A stretch of DNA of 64,000 nt from an uncultured Phycisphaerales bacterium (lineage in GTDB: Bacteria; Planctomycetota; Phycisphaerae; WQYP01), in NCBI GenBank assembly GCA_903845195.1, contig CAIMWO010000052.1, positions 79,758-143,757 of the forward strand, written 5' to 3'. Shown piece after piece: positions 22,949-33,931 of this stretch. Below the pieces are notes generated by a model that worked only from the letters and a program-made list of their open reading frames with translations, was not told the origin of the DNA and made no database searches. The translations under genes and the position numbers were made by a program. Positions within the stretch are counted from its first letter, which is position 1, and every line of letters begins with the position of its first letter.

Positions 22949-25279
22949 TCAGAGTGATTCGAGCGGCACATTCCGGTGGACCAACTCGGAGTAGCCGCAC
23001 GGCTCGCATTCCAGAAAGAACTCCAGTTCGTCCTTCCTTATTCGACCCTTATTGCCACAGTTCGGACAGAGGGTGTCGATGGGAGTGTTCTCCGTGCAAT
23101 CAATGCAGCGGAAGAAGTAGCCGAACCGCCCGTGCTGAGCGTGAAGCTTCTCGCTCTTGCAGTGACGACAGACCCTTTTTGTTACGGACTTCCTTGCTAT
23201 GGTGGCGGCAACTATTGGGGGAGCGACCATTGCGGGCTTGGAAACCACAACGGGGGGTACACCAATCTTTGGTGCAGCCATCGCTTTCCCCGCCAACATG
23301 ATCTCGTCCAGCAACCCCGGCTTGGCCACCTTCACCCCCGAAACGTAGAGCAGGAATTTCGCTCGGCTGGCCCCGACATAGAAACTGGCTCGGCCTTGCG
23401 GGTTCGTTTCCAGTTCGTCGGCTCCCAGCAGGAATACTATGGGTGCGTCATACCCTTTCGCACTGGCAATTGTGCTGATGGTCAGGTATCCGTCCTCAAC
23501 AAGGGTCACGTTCTTGTTGGCGGGATGGTCGTTGTCTACGAAGTGCAGTTTGCAGCCATCACCAATCGCCGCTTGAAGCCGCTGTGGAAGTCTGTCCTTG
23601 AACGAATAGTGGCTCTTGTACAGGATCAGGATGTCGCTCGGCAGAACCTTCTGCGTCGTCACGAGTTCCTTGATGACCTCAGCAATCCCATCGATCTCAG
23701 CGTTCCGATGTGGATAGGCTTTGACGACCGGCGTTGGGCCGGTGCGAGGGGAAAAATGAATGTCATATCGGTCACCATTCTCGCTAATGAGGCCACGTTG
23801 TTTCAGGCTGGCAACATCGGCAAACTGCCTCGTGGCGACTCTTTGGCCTTCTGGAGCGAACGATCCGACCAACACATTGAAGGCAAAGGCGAGGGTTTGG
23901 GTGGTATTGCGAAGGCACTGGTCGAGAAAGACCGTGCGAGCGCCCTTGATATTGATGCCCAGTTTTTCCCACGTTGGTGGCGTCACGCCATAGATGTTTT
24001 GGGCGTTGTCGTAGAACAGAATGAACGTTTGTTTGTCATCCTTTTCCTTGCGGGCCAAACGAAGAAGGAATTCGAACTCTGCGGGGATCAAATCCTGAGA
24101 TTCATCGACGTAGATGGCATCGAAGAGTAGTGATTCCTTGGTGGCAGCATCGAGCTTGTCGAAGGCCGCAGACAACGCCTTGGCCCGTTCTTCCTTCTTC
24201 TCATATGTCAGACCTGTGGCGAGTGACGGGTGCTTGGACTCGATGTCACGTACCAGCCCTTCAAAGTGGGTGATCTTGAGCATATCCTCGGGAGGGGCTT
24301 CCAATGCCATGCGCCCGTACCCAACTTCGATTTTGCTACGGAGATAATGGACCAGCGTGCGATTGAAGCAGACGACGAGGATGCGGCGTGAGGGCTGGTT
24401 CCCGCCAAACAAACCACTTGTTTCCTCGGCGAACTTCACCAAGGTCTGAGAAACGCTGAGTGCCAGCATGATCGATTTGCCACTGCCTGCGACTCCACGA
24501 AACAATCGATGGGAACCTCGCATGTCGGATTTGCCGAATTCTTTCTGCTGTTGGGTGGCTTCTTTGAGCGTAAGCTCCAACTCCTGAATCTGAACACCCA
24601 GTAGATTAGGATCAGAATCGTCGATGTAGGTGCGGCGTGGGGCATGAAAGAGGCCCCCGCCATCGAGGATGTTCATGATCGCCTTGTGGGCAAATCTGTT
24701 GAGCCGCTCTGTTCTGTAGGCGATTCGTTGCTCGGCGTTGACTTGTGCAAGTACTCGCTCACGAAATGCGTGTTTGTCAGCACAACAATCGGCAAAGAGC
24801 GTCTCAGGCAAGAGACGAGTCTTGAAGCGTAACTCGAACTCGTCACGACGAATGCGGGGAAAGGCGACTGTGCTAAGAAAAAGAGCGTGGCGGAGATCGA
24901 AGTGCTTCTTGCAGAGGTCTTTGATGCCGAACATGACGTTGTCTGCTTGCTTGAATGGGTCTTCTTCTTTGGGAATGCCGTTTCGGAGGAGGGTCAACAA
25001 GGTGTGATGCACATTGAGAATTTCGCCGAGATCAACGCCCTTGTTTTCGATGACAAGCACGCCGATGTCAGGATGAAGAATGATCAGATCGGGTCGTGGA
25101 ATGCCTCCGGCTGGAGGCTTCCCTTCGATATAGAAAGTGGCACCGGGATTATCCCCGAAGGCTTCGATGGCGACCTTCACGAGAGCAGCGTGGTAGAAGT
25201 GATCGATTCGGCTGATCCCCACCACCTCCGCTTTGGCTTGGGTGGCGACTCGTTGTAGTTCTTGCTTCCAGTTGCTCAT
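22949..25279 (-). CDS. NERD-domain superfamily I helicase with C-terminal zinc ribbons
   Basis: About 776 aa. The start at 25279 (MSNWKQELQR) is chosen because the upstream extension is low-complexity shadow. The N-terminal NERD nuclease-related domain shows GDNPGATFYIEG and PRPDLIILHPDIGVLVIENK. A UvrD-like helicase core follows: Walker A GVAGSGKS (about 263), Walker B IYVDESQDL (about 391) and late motifs TISTIASAKGYDAPIVFLLG. Four Cys pairs near the C-terminus (CRHCKSEK, CIDC, CPNCGN, CEPCGY) form two ribbons. Such proteins occur in defence islands. It is divergent from the type I restriction operon. Confidence 0.88.
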   Translation of the reverse strand: MSNWKQELQRVATQAKAEVVGISRIDHFYHAALVKVAIEAFGDNPGATFYIEGKPPAGGIPRPDLIILHPDIGVLVIENKGVDLGEILNVHHTLLTLLRNGIPKEEDPFKQADNVMFGIKDLCKKHFDLRHALFLSTVAFPRIRRDEFELRFKTRLLPETLFADCCADKHAFRERVLAQVNAEQRIAYRTERLNRFAHKAIMNILDGGGLFHAPRRTYIDDSDPNLLGVQIQELELTLKEATQQQKEFGKSDMRGSHRLFRGVAGSGKSIMLALSVSQTLVKFAEETSGLFGGNQPSRRILVVCFNRTLVHYLRSKIEVGYGRMALEAPPEDMLKITHFEGLVRDIESKHPSLATGLTYEKKEERAKALSAAFDKLDAATKESLLFDAIYVDESQDLIPAEFEFLLRLARKEKDDKQTFILFYDNAQNIYGVTPPTWEKLGINIKGARTVFLDQCLRNTTQTLAFAFNVLVGSFAPEGQRVATRQFADVASLKQRGLISENGDRYDIHFSPRTGPTPVVKAYPHRNAEIDGIAEVIKELVTTQKVLPSDILILYKSHYSFKDRLPQRLQAAIGDGCKLHFVDNDHPANKNVTLVEDGYLTISTIASAKGYDAPIVFLLGADELETNPQGRASFYVGASRAKFLLYVSGVKVAKPGLLDEIMLAGKAMAAPKIGVPPVVVSKPAMVAPPIVAATIARKSVTKRVCRHCKSEKLHAQHGRFGYFFRCIDCTENTPIDTLCPNCGNKGRIRKDELEFFLECEPCGYSELVHRNVPLESL

Positions 25280-25499
25280 GTGGCGCATGGTAAATGAAAG
25301 ACTGGAGGTCGTCACGCAGCGTCTTGATTGACCGGTCAGCCGTTCCACGGACCACTGGCAGCGTTTGGTTGCTGCCCGCAAGAAACGGATTCTGCTGTCT
25401 TACGCTTTCTCACCTTTCATCTGTACGCTCGTGCTGCCCCGTCGTAGAATGTGCCGCATCGGGAATTAGTACGAAACGTTTCCTTAGATGCGGGGCAAC
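25280..25499. other. Divergent intergenic region
   Basis: No gene. This 220-bp region separates the divergent helicase and restriction operon and should hold both promoters; none could be assigned with confidence. Confidence 0.4.
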
Positions 25500-25664
25500 A
25501 TGAGTCCGGCAACTGCGACACCCCCTGAACAAGGTCAACTCGTGACGGTGCGGCAGCGGCACTACGTAGTGACCGAAGTCGCCCACGGTATCGTTCCCGA
25601 CCACTCAACCAAGCCGTCCCACGCAAATACCAATGGCCACCACCAAAAAGCAACGGAGCCGTAG
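25500..25664 (+). pseudogene. 54-aa remnant resembling the N-terminus of a DISARM-type helicase (DrmD)
   Basis: A frame from ATG 25500 to TAG 25664 encodes [20 protein letters not shown] near its start. From memory this resembles the first residues of DrmD/SNF2-type DISARM helicases, which are about 1,000 residues long. The tail becomes polar ([18 protein letters not shown]) and ends inside hsdM, overlapping its start by 32 bases. The rest of the helicase is missing from the window. It may be expressed as a short peptide or act as a leader for hsdM. Confidence 0.5.
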
Positions 25665-28302
25665 TATGGTTCGATCCACGACGACAGGTTCGGCTGTTCT
25701 CCCACCTGCGGTTGGCAAAAAGCAGTCCGAACGTCTCACGTTGCCCCGGCTCGAACGCAAACTCTTTGAGGCGTGCGACATCCTTCGTGGCAACATGGAC
25801 GCCTCCGAGTACAAGGAGTTCATCTTTGGAGTCCTGTTTCTCAAGCGTCTGAACGACCAGTTCACCGAAGACCGAGCGGCACTACGAGGGGAGTATCAGA
25901 ACAAGGGACTGAAGCCTGCCCTCATCGAGAAGCAACTCAGTAATCCCGACAAATACGACTTCTTCGTCCCCGACGAGGCCCGTTGGAGTTACACCGATGG
26001 CAAGGGGCGCAACCACGGTATTGCACATCTGAAGACGGCAGTCGGCTCTGGTCTAAACAAAGCCCTTGCCGCCGTTGAGGATGCCAACCCCAACACGCTG
26101 CAAGACGTTCTGAAGGGCATTAACTTCAACCGCAGGATCGGCCAGCGGACTCTCGATGACAGCACGTTGGTGGAATTCATCCAGCACTTTAGCGATATCC
26201 CGTTGAGCAATGCCGATTTCGAATTTCCTGACCTCCTCGGTGCCGCCTATGAATACCTCATCAAGTATTTCGCTGACAGTGCCGGGAAGAAGGGCGGCGA
26301 GTTCTATACCCCCACGGAAGTCGCCCGGCTTCTCGTCCAGATCATCGAACCCCACGAAGGCATGGCGATCTACGATCCAACTGGCGGCTCGGGCGGTCTG
26401 CTAATCCAGTCGAAGCAATACGCCCAAGAGATCGGCGGCGATCCCCGCAACATCGAACTTGCGGGGCAGGAGCTTAACGGCAGCACTTGGGCCATGTGCA
26501 AGATGAACATGCTGCTGCATGGCATCCGCAGTGCCGACATCCGGCACGGCGATACCCTCAAAGAGCCGCTGCATCTGGACAAGAACGGCGAGCTTCGTCG
26601 CTTTGATCGTGTGGTAGCCAATCCTCCGTTCTCCCAGAACTACAGCACGCAGGACATGAAGTTCAAAGAACGCTTCACCCACTTCATGCCTGAGAGCGGC
26701 AAGAAGGCCGACTTCATGTTTGTTCAGCACATGGTTTCCTCGCTCAAGAGCGATGGGAAAATGGCCGTCATCATGCCTCACGGCGTGCTGTTCCGTGGCG
26801 GTGACGAGAAGGCCTGCCGCCAACGATTCATCAAAGACCGCATTCTCGAAGCTATCATCGGCCTGCCGAGCAATCTCTTCTACGGCACCGGCATCCCCGC
26901 CTGCATCCTCGTCATCAATAAACAGGGAGCCAGAACTCGCAAGCAGGTGCTTTTTATCAATGCCGACCGTGAGTTCCGTGAGGGCAAGGCCCAGAACTAC
27001 CTCCGGCCCGAAGACATTGAGAAGATCACGCAGGTCTATCGCTTCCGGCAGGAAGTTGAGAAGTATTCTCTACTGGTAACACTCGACGAACTAGAGCAGG
27101 AAGACTTCAACCTCAACATCCGCCGCTATGTGGACAATTCGCCACCACCCGAGCCGCATGATGTGCGGGCACACCTTAATGGTGGCATCCCCATCACCGA
27201 AATTGAACAACTCGCTGGTTACTTCGCCAACTACGACGCCGTGAAGGGCCTACTCTTCAAGAACCGGGACGCCCGCTACAGCGACTTCGCTTCGGGAGTG
27301 CTATCCAAGGACAGCCTCAAGTCCTTGATCGAATCGGCACCCGGCGTCCAAGCCAAACATACCGCTTTTCACAAGGCCATCGACGGCTGGTGGCGTAAGA
27401 ACGTGGCCGAGATCGAACGTCTTCCAGAGACCAAGAACGTGTTCGAGCTACGCCGTCTCTACATTGACAGCCTCGCCAAGACTCTTACCCCGCAGGACAT
27501 GTTGGGAGTGCATCAGGTACGGGGGGCCGTCGCCAGCTACATCAAGGGATTGGACAGCGATCTCAAGTCCGTGGCGGCGAGTGGGTGGAATGCCGACCTG
27601 ATTCCCGAGGAGGACATTCTGAAATCGCAATTCCCTGACGTGCTGGAGAAGATCGAGAAGGATCAGACTCGAATCGCTGAATTGGAGGGCTTATTCGCCG
27701 CTGCTAATGAAACTGATGAAGAGGATGCGGACCTTGAGAACGTGGACACCGAAAATGGAGTGTTGCCCAAAGCGTTGGTGAAGGTACTGAAAGAAGAACG
27801 CAAGAAATTGGCGGGCGAGGTCAAAGAAATTCAGAAGAGCGCCAAAGAGCGACGACAAGATGCCAAACGCACCGAACGGGCAGGTGCCTTCAGGAGCAAC
27901 GGTGCCACATTGACTGAGGCCAGCGACACCGCATCCGAGGGCCGTGAAAAGCCCATGAGAATCGAAGAGATCGACCAGCAACTCGCCCGGCACACCGAGT
28001 TGGACGACGAACTCAAAACCCTCAAGGCTCACATGCGGGATGTGGAAAGGCAAAAGGAAGAGATGATCGCTGCCGCCCGTGCCAAAATCAGTGAGACTGA
28101 TGCCAAGGAACTCATCCTTGCTCGGTTTCAGCGGTTGCTGGGCGAGCAGTTTGAGGGCTACCTGTGGCAATACCAGCGGGCTTTCATCGCCGCCGTCGAA
28201 AATCTCTGGGATAAATACGCTATGACCACGAAGCAGATTCTCGCCGAACGGGACCGGGAAGCGGCCCAACTCAACCAGTTCTTGAAGGAGTTGGGGGTAT
28301 GA
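25633..28302 (+). CDS. hsdM: Type I restriction-modification methyltransferase subunit
   Basis: The 889-aa protein has an HsdM N-terminal helical domain (about 35-160, [20 protein letters not shown]), the SAM-binding motif [11 protein letters not shown] (about 245) and the adenine-methylation motif NPPF (about 330). It is unusually long: beyond about 540 there is an extended, charged coiled-coil region ([18 protein letters not shown], then [20 protein letters not shown]). It should methylate N6-adenine in the target chosen by HsdS. It overlaps hsdS by ATGA. Confidence 0.96.
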   Translation: MATTKKQRSRSMVRSTTTGSAVLPPAVGKKQSERLTLPRLERKLFEACDILRGNMDASEYKEFIFGVLFLKRLNDQFTEDRAALRGEYQNKGLKPALIEKQLSNPDKYDFFVPDEARWSYTDGKGRNHGIAHLKTAVGSGLNKALAAVEDANPNTLQDVLKGINFNRRIGQRTLDDSTLVEFIQHFSDIPLSNADFEFPDLLGAAYEYLIKYFADSAGKKGGEFYTPTEVARLLVQIIEPHEGMAIYDPTGGSGGLLIQSKQYAQEIGGDPRNIELAGQELNGSTWAMCKMNMLLHGIRSADIRHGDTLKEPLHLDKNGELRRFDRVVANPPFSQNYSTQDMKFKERFTHFMPESGKKADFMFVQHMVSSLKSDGKMAVIMPHGVLFRGGDEKACRQRFIKDRILEAIIGLPSNLFYGTGIPACILVINKQGARTRKQVLFINADREFREGKAQNYLRPEDIEKITQVYRFRQEVEKYSLLVTLDELEQEDFNLNIRRYVDNSPPPEPHDVRAHLNGGIPITEIEQLAGYFANYDAVKGLLFKNRDARYSDFASGVLSKDSLKSLIESAPGVQAKHTAFHKAIDGWWRKNVAEIERLPETKNVFELRRLYIDSLAKTLTPQDMLGVHQVRGAVASYIKGLDSDLKSVAASGWNADLIPEEDILKSQFPDVLEKIEKDQTRIAELEGLFAAANETDEEDADLENVDTENGVLPKALVKVLKEERKKLAGEVKEIQKSAKERRQDAKRTERAGAFRSNGATLTEASDTASEGREKPMRIEEIDQQLARHTELDDELKTLKAHMRDVERQKEEMIAAARAKISETDAKELILARFQRLLGEQFEGYLWQYQRAFIAAVENLWDKYAMTTKQILAERDREAAQLNQFLKELGV

Positions 28303-29603
28303 GTGAATTGCGGCCACCCATTGGCTGGAGCGTCAGGAGGCTTGGCGAGATCACCGAAGTGGTCAGTGGTGGTACCCCATCCCGTGAGAATCCCAGTTTC
28401 TGGGAGAATGGAACGATTCCGTGGGCTACGCCGACCGACATCACCGACTGTAACTCACGCCTTCTGGCATCTACTGCGGATCGCATCACGCCGAAGGGGT
28501 TGCGGAGTTGTGCTGCACGACTTCTGCCGCCCGCTTCGCTGCTGATGACCTCCCGTGCGACTCTTGGCGAGATCAGGGTAGCTGCAACAGAGATTTGCAC
28601 CAATCAGGGATTTAAGAGCTTGGTCCCCACGCCGCTGATCGACAACTGGTATCTTTTTTACCAGATGCAGTTCAGCAAGCCACGGTACTCTGTTCTGGGG
28701 AAGGGCAGCACATTTCTCGAAGTCAACACTGGCGATACGCAGTCCTTTCCCATCCTCTACGCTCCACTACCCGAGCAACACAAGATTGCCCGCATTCTGG
28801 AGAGCGTTGATAACCTGATCGAAAAGACGGAAGCCCTGATTGCCAAGTATCAGGCGGTCAAGCAGGGCATGATGCACGACCTGTTCACCCGTGGCGTGGA
28901 CGAACACGGTCATTTGCGCCCCAGTTGCGCCGAAGCCCCCTCACTCTACAAACAGTCCGAATTGGGGTGGATTCCGAAGGAGTGGAGGGTCGCAGTGATG
29001 GTTGATCTGACTCTCAAGATTGTCGATGGAGTCCATCACACACCAGAGTACGTTGAGCATGGCATCCCGTTTGTCACCGTAAAGAATTTGACGCAGAGTG
29101 ATGGCATTGATTGGCAAGAACTTAATTACATTACCGAACTCGACCATTCTGCGTTTATCCTGCGGGCTGACCCGAAACCCGGCGACGTGCTTGTAACCAA
29201 AGACGGGACGCTCGGTGTAGCTCGCATTGTTCCGAAAAACGTTCGGCCATTCAGCATTTTTGTCTCGGTTGCTCTCTTGCGTCCGAATCCTGCTAAGTGC
29301 CTTTCAAAACTTATTTGGTTGTTCTTTGACAGTGGCACATACCTATGCCAGATGGGAAGACTTTCGGCGGGAACAGGACTCAAGCATATCCATCTGGAGC
29401 ATTTCCGTGAGTTTCGGGTCGCTACGCCGCCACTTGATGAGCAGGACAGAATGTTTGTTCGTCTCGACGCATCCGGCAGTAATCTTCTTCGAGAGAGAGC
29501 GCATCTACAAAAACTACACAAGATCAAGACTGGCCTCATGCAAGACCTTCTCACCGGCAAGGTCCGGGTGAAGATTGATGAGGAGGATGTGGCTCATGTC
29601 TGA
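28299..29603 (+). CDS. hsdS: Type I restriction-modification specificity subunit
   Basis: The 434-aa protein has the standard two-repeat layout. The first target recognition domain ([19 protein letters not shown]) is followed by a central conserved helix ([20 protein letters not shown]). The second recognition domain ([17 protein letters not shown]) is followed by a final helix ([20 protein letters not shown]) ending [15 protein letters not shown]. It reads a bipartite DNA target and assembles with two HsdM and two HsdR subunits. It is coupled to hsdM (ATGA) and overlaps hsdR by eight bases. Confidence 0.95.
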   Translation: MSELRPPIGWSVRRLGEITEVVSGGTPSRENPSFWENGTIPWATPTDITDCNSRLLASTADRITPKGLRSCAARLLPPASLLMTSRATLGEIRVAATEICTNQGFKSLVPTPLIDNWYLFYQMQFSKPRYSVLGKGSTFLEVNTGDTQSFPILYAPLPEQHKIARILESVDNLIEKTEALIAKYQAVKQGMMHDLFTRGVDEHGHLRPSCAEAPSLYKQSELGWIPKEWRVAVMVDLTLKIVDGVHHTPEYVEHGIPFVTVKNLTQSDGIDWQELNYITELDHSAFILRADPKPGDVLVTKDGTLGVARIVPKNVRPFSIFVSVALLRPNPAKCLSKLIWLFFDSGTYLCQMGRLSAGTGLKHIHLEHFREFRVATPPLDEQDRMFVRLDASGSNLLRERAHLQKLHKIKTGLMQDLLTGKVRVKIDEEDVAHV

Positions 29604-32600
29604 ACACGCCTTTGTAGAAAAGCCATTTCTCGCCCAACTGGCCTCCTTGGGCTGGGAAATCGCAGATCAGGGCATGGGTGTGCCGACCGATCCGACGAAG
29701 AGTTTCCGCACCAGCTTTCGGGAGGTCATCCTGAAGGACAGGTTCCGCAAGAGTCTGCACGACATCAATCGCACGGATCAGGGCCAGCCGTGGCTGACCG
29801 AAAAGCAGATTGACGACTTCATCGAGGCGTTGCTCAACCCGCCGACCAAGAGCCTCGTAGAGGCCAACGAGATGGTGCTGAAACTGCTGTTTCGGGCACA
29901 AGTGGAGAGGAACGAGATCACCGGCGAAGAGTGCCCCAACGTCAAGCTGATCGATTTCGAGCATCCCGAGCGAAACCACTTCCTTGCCATCAACCAGTTT
30001 CGCATTGACACGCCGGGGGCAGGCAAGGGCTTCATTATTCCCGACATCGTGCTGTTCGTGAATGGCCTGCCCTTGGTCGTGGTCGAGTGCAAGGACGCCA
30101 ACGCCTTCACCGCCAACCCGATGTACGAAGCCTTCCAGCAGTTGATGCGGTACAGCGATCAGCGAGAAGAAACGAAGCTGGCCGGGATGAAAGAGGGCGA
30201 GCCGAAACTCTTTTTCACGAATCAGCTTCTCATCCGCACCAGTGGCGACACGGCTGACTTCGGCAGCATCACGGCCACCAATGAGGAGTTCTTCTCGCCG
30301 TGGAAGGATATCCACCCTGAGAAATACCGGGACTACAAGCCGCCCCTCGGACATATTCGACAGCAAGAAACACTGATACTGGGAATGCTGCCAAAGGAAA
30401 CCCTCCTCGACCTCATTCGCAACTGCATGGTATTCATGGATGTGGGCAAGGTGCGGGCCAAGATCATCGCCCGTTACCAGCAGTACCGGGCAGTCTGCAA
30501 GATCATTCACAGGCTTCGCACGGGAAAGACGCCGGAGGACCGATCTGGCGTCGTCTGGCACACGCAAGGGTCTGGCAAATCTCTCACGATGGTCTTTGTC
30601 ATCCGTAAGCTCCGCATGTGCGAGGACCTGAAGGACTTCAAGGTCTGCCTCATCAATGACCGAAAGGACCTCGAAAAACAACTTGGCGAAACAGCGGCGC
30701 TTACCGGCGAGAAAGTTACACCCATCACAAGTTCTGACTACCTGAAGGTGAAGTTGGCAGGACCCGCCTCGAACTTGAACTTAGTGATGATCCACAAATT
30801 TAAGGAGAACCTAAACCGGGACATGCCGGACTACATGGAGGACGTGCTGGGCAAAGTGCCCGAGTACGCTCGCATCGGCATGGTCAATGAGTCCGAACGC
30901 ATTTTGCTGATGATTGACGAGGCCCACCGCACGCAGTCAGGCGATCTGGGTGACAACCTTTTTGAGGCGTTTCCCAATGCGACTCGTCTGGCCTTCACCG
31001 GGACGCCCCTGATCGTGGTGAAGGACAAGAAGACCACGACCCAGCGGTTCGGGAGTTACATCGACAAGTACAAACTCCAAGACGCCGTGGACGATGGAGC
31101 GACGGTGCAGATTCTCTACGAGGGGAAGACTGCGGATACCGCCCTGAAGGAGAAGTCCAAGTTCGATGACAAGGTGGATGCAGTTGCCGAGAAACACATC
31201 GCTTCCCAGATGCAGAAAGCCGAAAACGTCGAATTGGTGAAGAAGATTGCGGAAAAGCAGAATCGTTCCTTCGATAACCTGATGAAGGAGCTTTCGGACG
31301 CTGAAGTTAAGGCGTTGAAGAAGAAGTGGGGCACCACCGGTGACATCATGGAAGCCCCGAAGCGAATCGAGGCCATCTCCGCCGACTTGGTGCGGCACTA
31401 CATCGACAACATTCTGCCCAACGGCTTCAAGGCCCAAGTGGTCTGTGACTCCAAGTTGGCAGCCGTGCATTACAAGACCTACATCGACAAGGCTGTCGCA
31501 GAGAGGTTGGCCGAGGAGCAGGCCAAGCCCGCATGGACGGGTGATCCCCATAAGTTGCCGGAAGACCGGCGAGCCGAGTACCGGGACGACCAGCTTTGCC
31601 AGAAGATCGCCTTCCTCAAGTCAGCGGTGGTCGTCTCGTCCGACGGAACCAATGAGCGGCTGGTGATTACGCAGGCCCGCAAGCACGGCCAGAAGATCGA
31701 TGCCGTCGAAAACTTCAAACGGCGGTTCGACTACGCCAACCACGAGAAAGTAAACACCGGAGTCGCCTTCCTGATTGTGTGCGACATGCTGTTGACCGGT
31801 TTCGATGCCCCCATCGAGCAGGTGATGTACATCGACAAGAAGGTGAAGGATCACAACCTGCTACAAACCATTGCTCGGGTGAACCGGGTCGCCAAAGGCA
31901 AGACTCGGGGCTACATTGTGGATTACATTGGACTGACCGACCATCTCAAGAAGGCGCTCTCCATCTATGCCGCAGACCAGCAGAAGGACCTGCACGATGG
32001 CTTCAAGGACATCAACAGCGAGCTTCCGATTCTGGAGGATCGATACCGACGCCTGCTGCAATTGTTCCAAGCGCAGAAGGTGACCAACATCGAAGCGTGG
32101 GTGAAGCAGGAGATCGCCGATCCTCAGAAGAACTATGAGATTCTCGAACAAGCCATCGAGGCCATGAAAGACCTGCGGCTCCGGCAGACGTTTGAGGTCA
32201 ACCTCAACGCCTTTCTTCAAAGCATGGACATCATTCTGCCGAATGCTGCGGCCAATCCCTTTAAGATTCCGACCAAGCGATTCGGCTACCTGTTGGCGAA
32301 GGTCAAGGATCGGTACAAGGACGATAGCCTCAATATCTCTGGAGCCGGGGAGAAGGTGCGGCTGCTTATCAACGAGCATCTCATCAGCCTCGGCATCAAT
32401 CCGAAGATCAAGCCGGTCGAACTCCTATCGTCCCGGTTCATTACAGAATTGGAGAAGAACAAATCGCCCAAGGCCAAGGCCAGCGAGATGGAACATGCCA
32501 TCCGCAAGCACTGCAAGGTACACCTCGAAGAAGACCCAGTGTTGTACAAGAAACTGAGCGATAAGTTGGAGTCGCTGATCCAGCAGTACAAAGACAACTG

Positions 32601-32967
32601 GGACGAACTCTACAAACACCTCTTCGCTCTGCGGAACGAGGCTGAAGCAGGCCGGAAGGACGACAAAGACCCGAGATCGGGTCCATTCTTCGATCTGATC
32701 GGCCTGATCGCCTTTGGCAAAGGGGGTGTCCCCAAAGAATACACGGCGACGGTGGCCGGGTTGGTGACGCAAATACTGGAAAAGTTGAAGCGGACGATTG
32801 GGATCATCAACTTCTGGGGCAATCCTCCAGAAGTCAGCAAGCTCAAGGGTGAACTGTCCGATTTGCTTCTCTTTTCCAACGTTGACCAGATCGTCAAGAA
32901 GAGCGACAGGATTGTCACCGAGATCACCTCCTTAGCGAAGGTCCGGCACGAGGACATTCTGCAATGA
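29596..32967 (+). CDS. hsdR: Type I restriction endonuclease/translocase subunit
   Basis: About 1,123 aa from ATG 29596 (GGAGG lies upstream; an ATG at 29575 is less likely). The N-terminal nuclease motif PDIVLF ... VVVECKDAN is near 150-165. Walker A TQGSGKS is near 322, the DEAH box (IDEAHRTQSG) near 440, and AFTGTPL marks motif III. Helicase motif VI is LLQTIARVNRVAKGKTRGY. It translocates DNA and cleaves distantly when meeting unmodified targets. All motifs are intact, so the system should be active. Confidence 0.96.
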   Translation: MSEHAFVEKPFLAQLASLGWEIADQGMGVPTDPTKSFRTSFREVILKDRFRKSLHDINRTDQGQPWLTEKQIDDFIEALLNPPTKSLVEANEMVLKLLFRAQVERNEITGEECPNVKLIDFEHPERNHFLAINQFRIDTPGAGKGFIIPDIVLFVNGLPLVVVECKDANAFTANPMYEAFQQLMRYSDQREETKLAGMKEGEPKLFFTNQLLIRTSGDTADFGSITATNEEFFSPWKDIHPEKYRDYKPPLGHIRQQETLILGMLPKETLLDLIRNCMVFMDVGKVRAKIIARYQQYRAVCKIIHRLRTGKTPEDRSGVVWHTQGSGKSLTMVFVIRKLRMCEDLKDFKVCLINDRKDLEKQLGETAALTGEKVTPITSSDYLKVKLAGPASNLNLVMIHKFKENLNRDMPDYMEDVLGKVPEYARIGMVNESERILLMIDEAHRTQSGDLGDNLFEAFPNATRLAFTGTPLIVVKDKKTTTQRFGSYIDKYKLQDAVDDGATVQILYEGKTADTALKEKSKFDDKVDAVAEKHIASQMQKAENVELVKKIAEKQNRSFDNLMKELSDAEVKALKKKWGTTGDIMEAPKRIEAISADLVRHYIDNILPNGFKAQVVCDSKLAAVHYKTYIDKAVAERLAEEQAKPAWTGDPHKLPEDRRAEYRDDQLCQKIAFLKSAVVVSSDGTNERLVITQARKHGQKIDAVENFKRRFDYANHEKVNTGVAFLIVCDMLLTGFDAPIEQVMYIDKKVKDHNLLQTIARVNRVAKGKTRGYIVDYIGLTDHLKKALSIYAADQQKDLHDGFKDINSELPILEDRYRRLLQLFQAQKVTNIEAWVKQEIADPQKNYEILEQAIEAMKDLRLRQTFEVNLNAFLQSMDIILPNAAANPFKIPTKRFGYLLAKVKDRYKDDSLNISGAGEKVRLLINEHLISLGINPKIKPVELLSSRFITELEKNKSPKAKASEMEHAIRKHCKVHLEEDPVLYKKLSDKLESLIQQYKDNWDELYKHLFALRNEAEAGRKDDKDPRSGPFFDLIGLIAFGKGGVPKEYTATVAGLVTQILEKLKRTIGIINFWGNPPEVSKLKGELSDLLLFSNVDQIVKKSDRIVTEITSLAKVRHEDILQ

Positions 32968-33656
32968 TGCGGACGTATAAGGACATCGAATTCTCATTAA
33001 AGCGGAGCCACCGGAAGACCGCCAGCATATACATCGAGCGGGACGGCGAGATATCCGTGCTCGTGCCCGAGAAGTTGTCCGACAGACAGGTTGAGGAGTT
33101 GCTTGAGAGCAAACGGAAGTGGATTTACCGAGGTCTGGCCGAGTGGCAGGACCTTAACGCTCGGCGTGTCCACCGAGATTATGTGAACGGCGAAGGTTTT
33201 TTGTATCTCGGAAGGTCGTATCGCCTCAAACTGGTTCCCGATCTCCCTGAACCGCTGATGCTCAAGGATGGATACTTCTGCCTCCGGGGCACCAATGGTG
33301 CCATTCCCGATGCCCACGCTGCATTTAAGGCGTTCTTTCGGGAGAAGGGAAACGCCCATATCCCACCACGGGTCACCTATTTTCAAGCAAAGATGGATGT
33401 GCAGCCAAAGTCGATCAAAGTCATCGAACTGAAGCATCGCTGGGCGTCATGGACTCCCGGTGGGAACCTGAACTTCCACTGGAAGTGCATGATGGCCCCG
33501 CTGACGATTCTGGATTACATCGTCGTCCACGAACTTGCTCACCTGATCTACCCAAACCACACGGCGGCGTTCTGGAATGAAGTGGACAAGGTGCTGCCGG
33601 ATTACCGGGAGCGAAAAGAGTGGCTACGGATAAACGGTGCTGGGATGGATTTGTAG
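32964..33656 (+). CDS. YgjP-like (DUF45) metallopeptidase
   Basis: The 230-aa protein overlaps hsdR by ATGA. The zinc motif VVHELAHLIYPNHTAAFW (about 188-205) is HExxH with a downstream His, typical of the YgjP/WLM family. The N-terminus FSLKRSHRKTASIYIERDG and ELKHRWASWTPGGNLNFHW are also family hallmarks. From memory, this protein often ends type I restriction operons. A role in processing or recycling the complex is plausible but not shown. Confidence 0.9.
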   Translation: MMRTYKDIEFSLKRSHRKTASIYIERDGEISVLVPEKLSDRQVEELLESKRKWIYRGLAEWQDLNARRVHRDYVNGEGFLYLGRSYRLKLVPDLPEPLMLKDGYFCLRGTNGAIPDAHAAFKAFFREKGNAHIPPRVTYFQAKMDVQPKSIKVIELKHRWASWTPGGNLNFHWKCMMAPLTILDYIVVHELAHLIYPNHTAAFWNEVDKVLPDYRERKEWLRINGAGMDL

Positions 33657-33671
33657 CGGACGGAGGTTGGT

Positions 33672-33931
33672 GTGCAATTGGCGTGTGATATCCTCAGTGT
33701 AACCGGCGAGTTTTTCGCCAAGTTCCAGACGAGTTTCTACGCCGACCCCGCTGATGCGGTGTTTAAGGCGTTGGGTGTGCAGTAAGAACTCTGCCCAGAG
33801 GCAACGAGATATCTCATGACAAGACACTCGGAAAGCTGGCGATGGGACGGATGATGCAAACGGTACGCAAAGTCTTCCAAGCCCGCACTTCATCGGCACA
33901 TGGGATTGCTGAGGAGTTTGGCTTTGAGTAA
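33672..33931 (+). pseudogene. Decayed coding fragments downstream of the restriction operon
   Basis: One short frame (GTG 33672 to TAA 33785) ends TSFYADPADAVFKALGVQ. A second, in another frame and ending at TAA 33931, reads KLAMGRMMQTVRKVFQART and [12 protein letters not shown]. Both have coding-like composition, but neither has a convincing start. They may be pieces of one gene broken by frameshifts. I do not recognise the parent. Confidence 0.3.

Noticed and set aside
22976..24130. Long plus-strand open frame (384 codons)
   Set aside because: Exactly antisense to the NERD-helicase gene, whose domains and motifs are clear; composition fits a shadow frame.
29551..30681. Long minus-strand open frame (376 codons)
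   Set aside because: Antisense to hsdR, which has intact nuclease and helicase motifs.
33624..33899. Minus-strand 91-codon frame
   Set aside because: No coding-like composition or start signal; overlaps the end of the YgjP-like gene and plus-strand fragments that look more coding.
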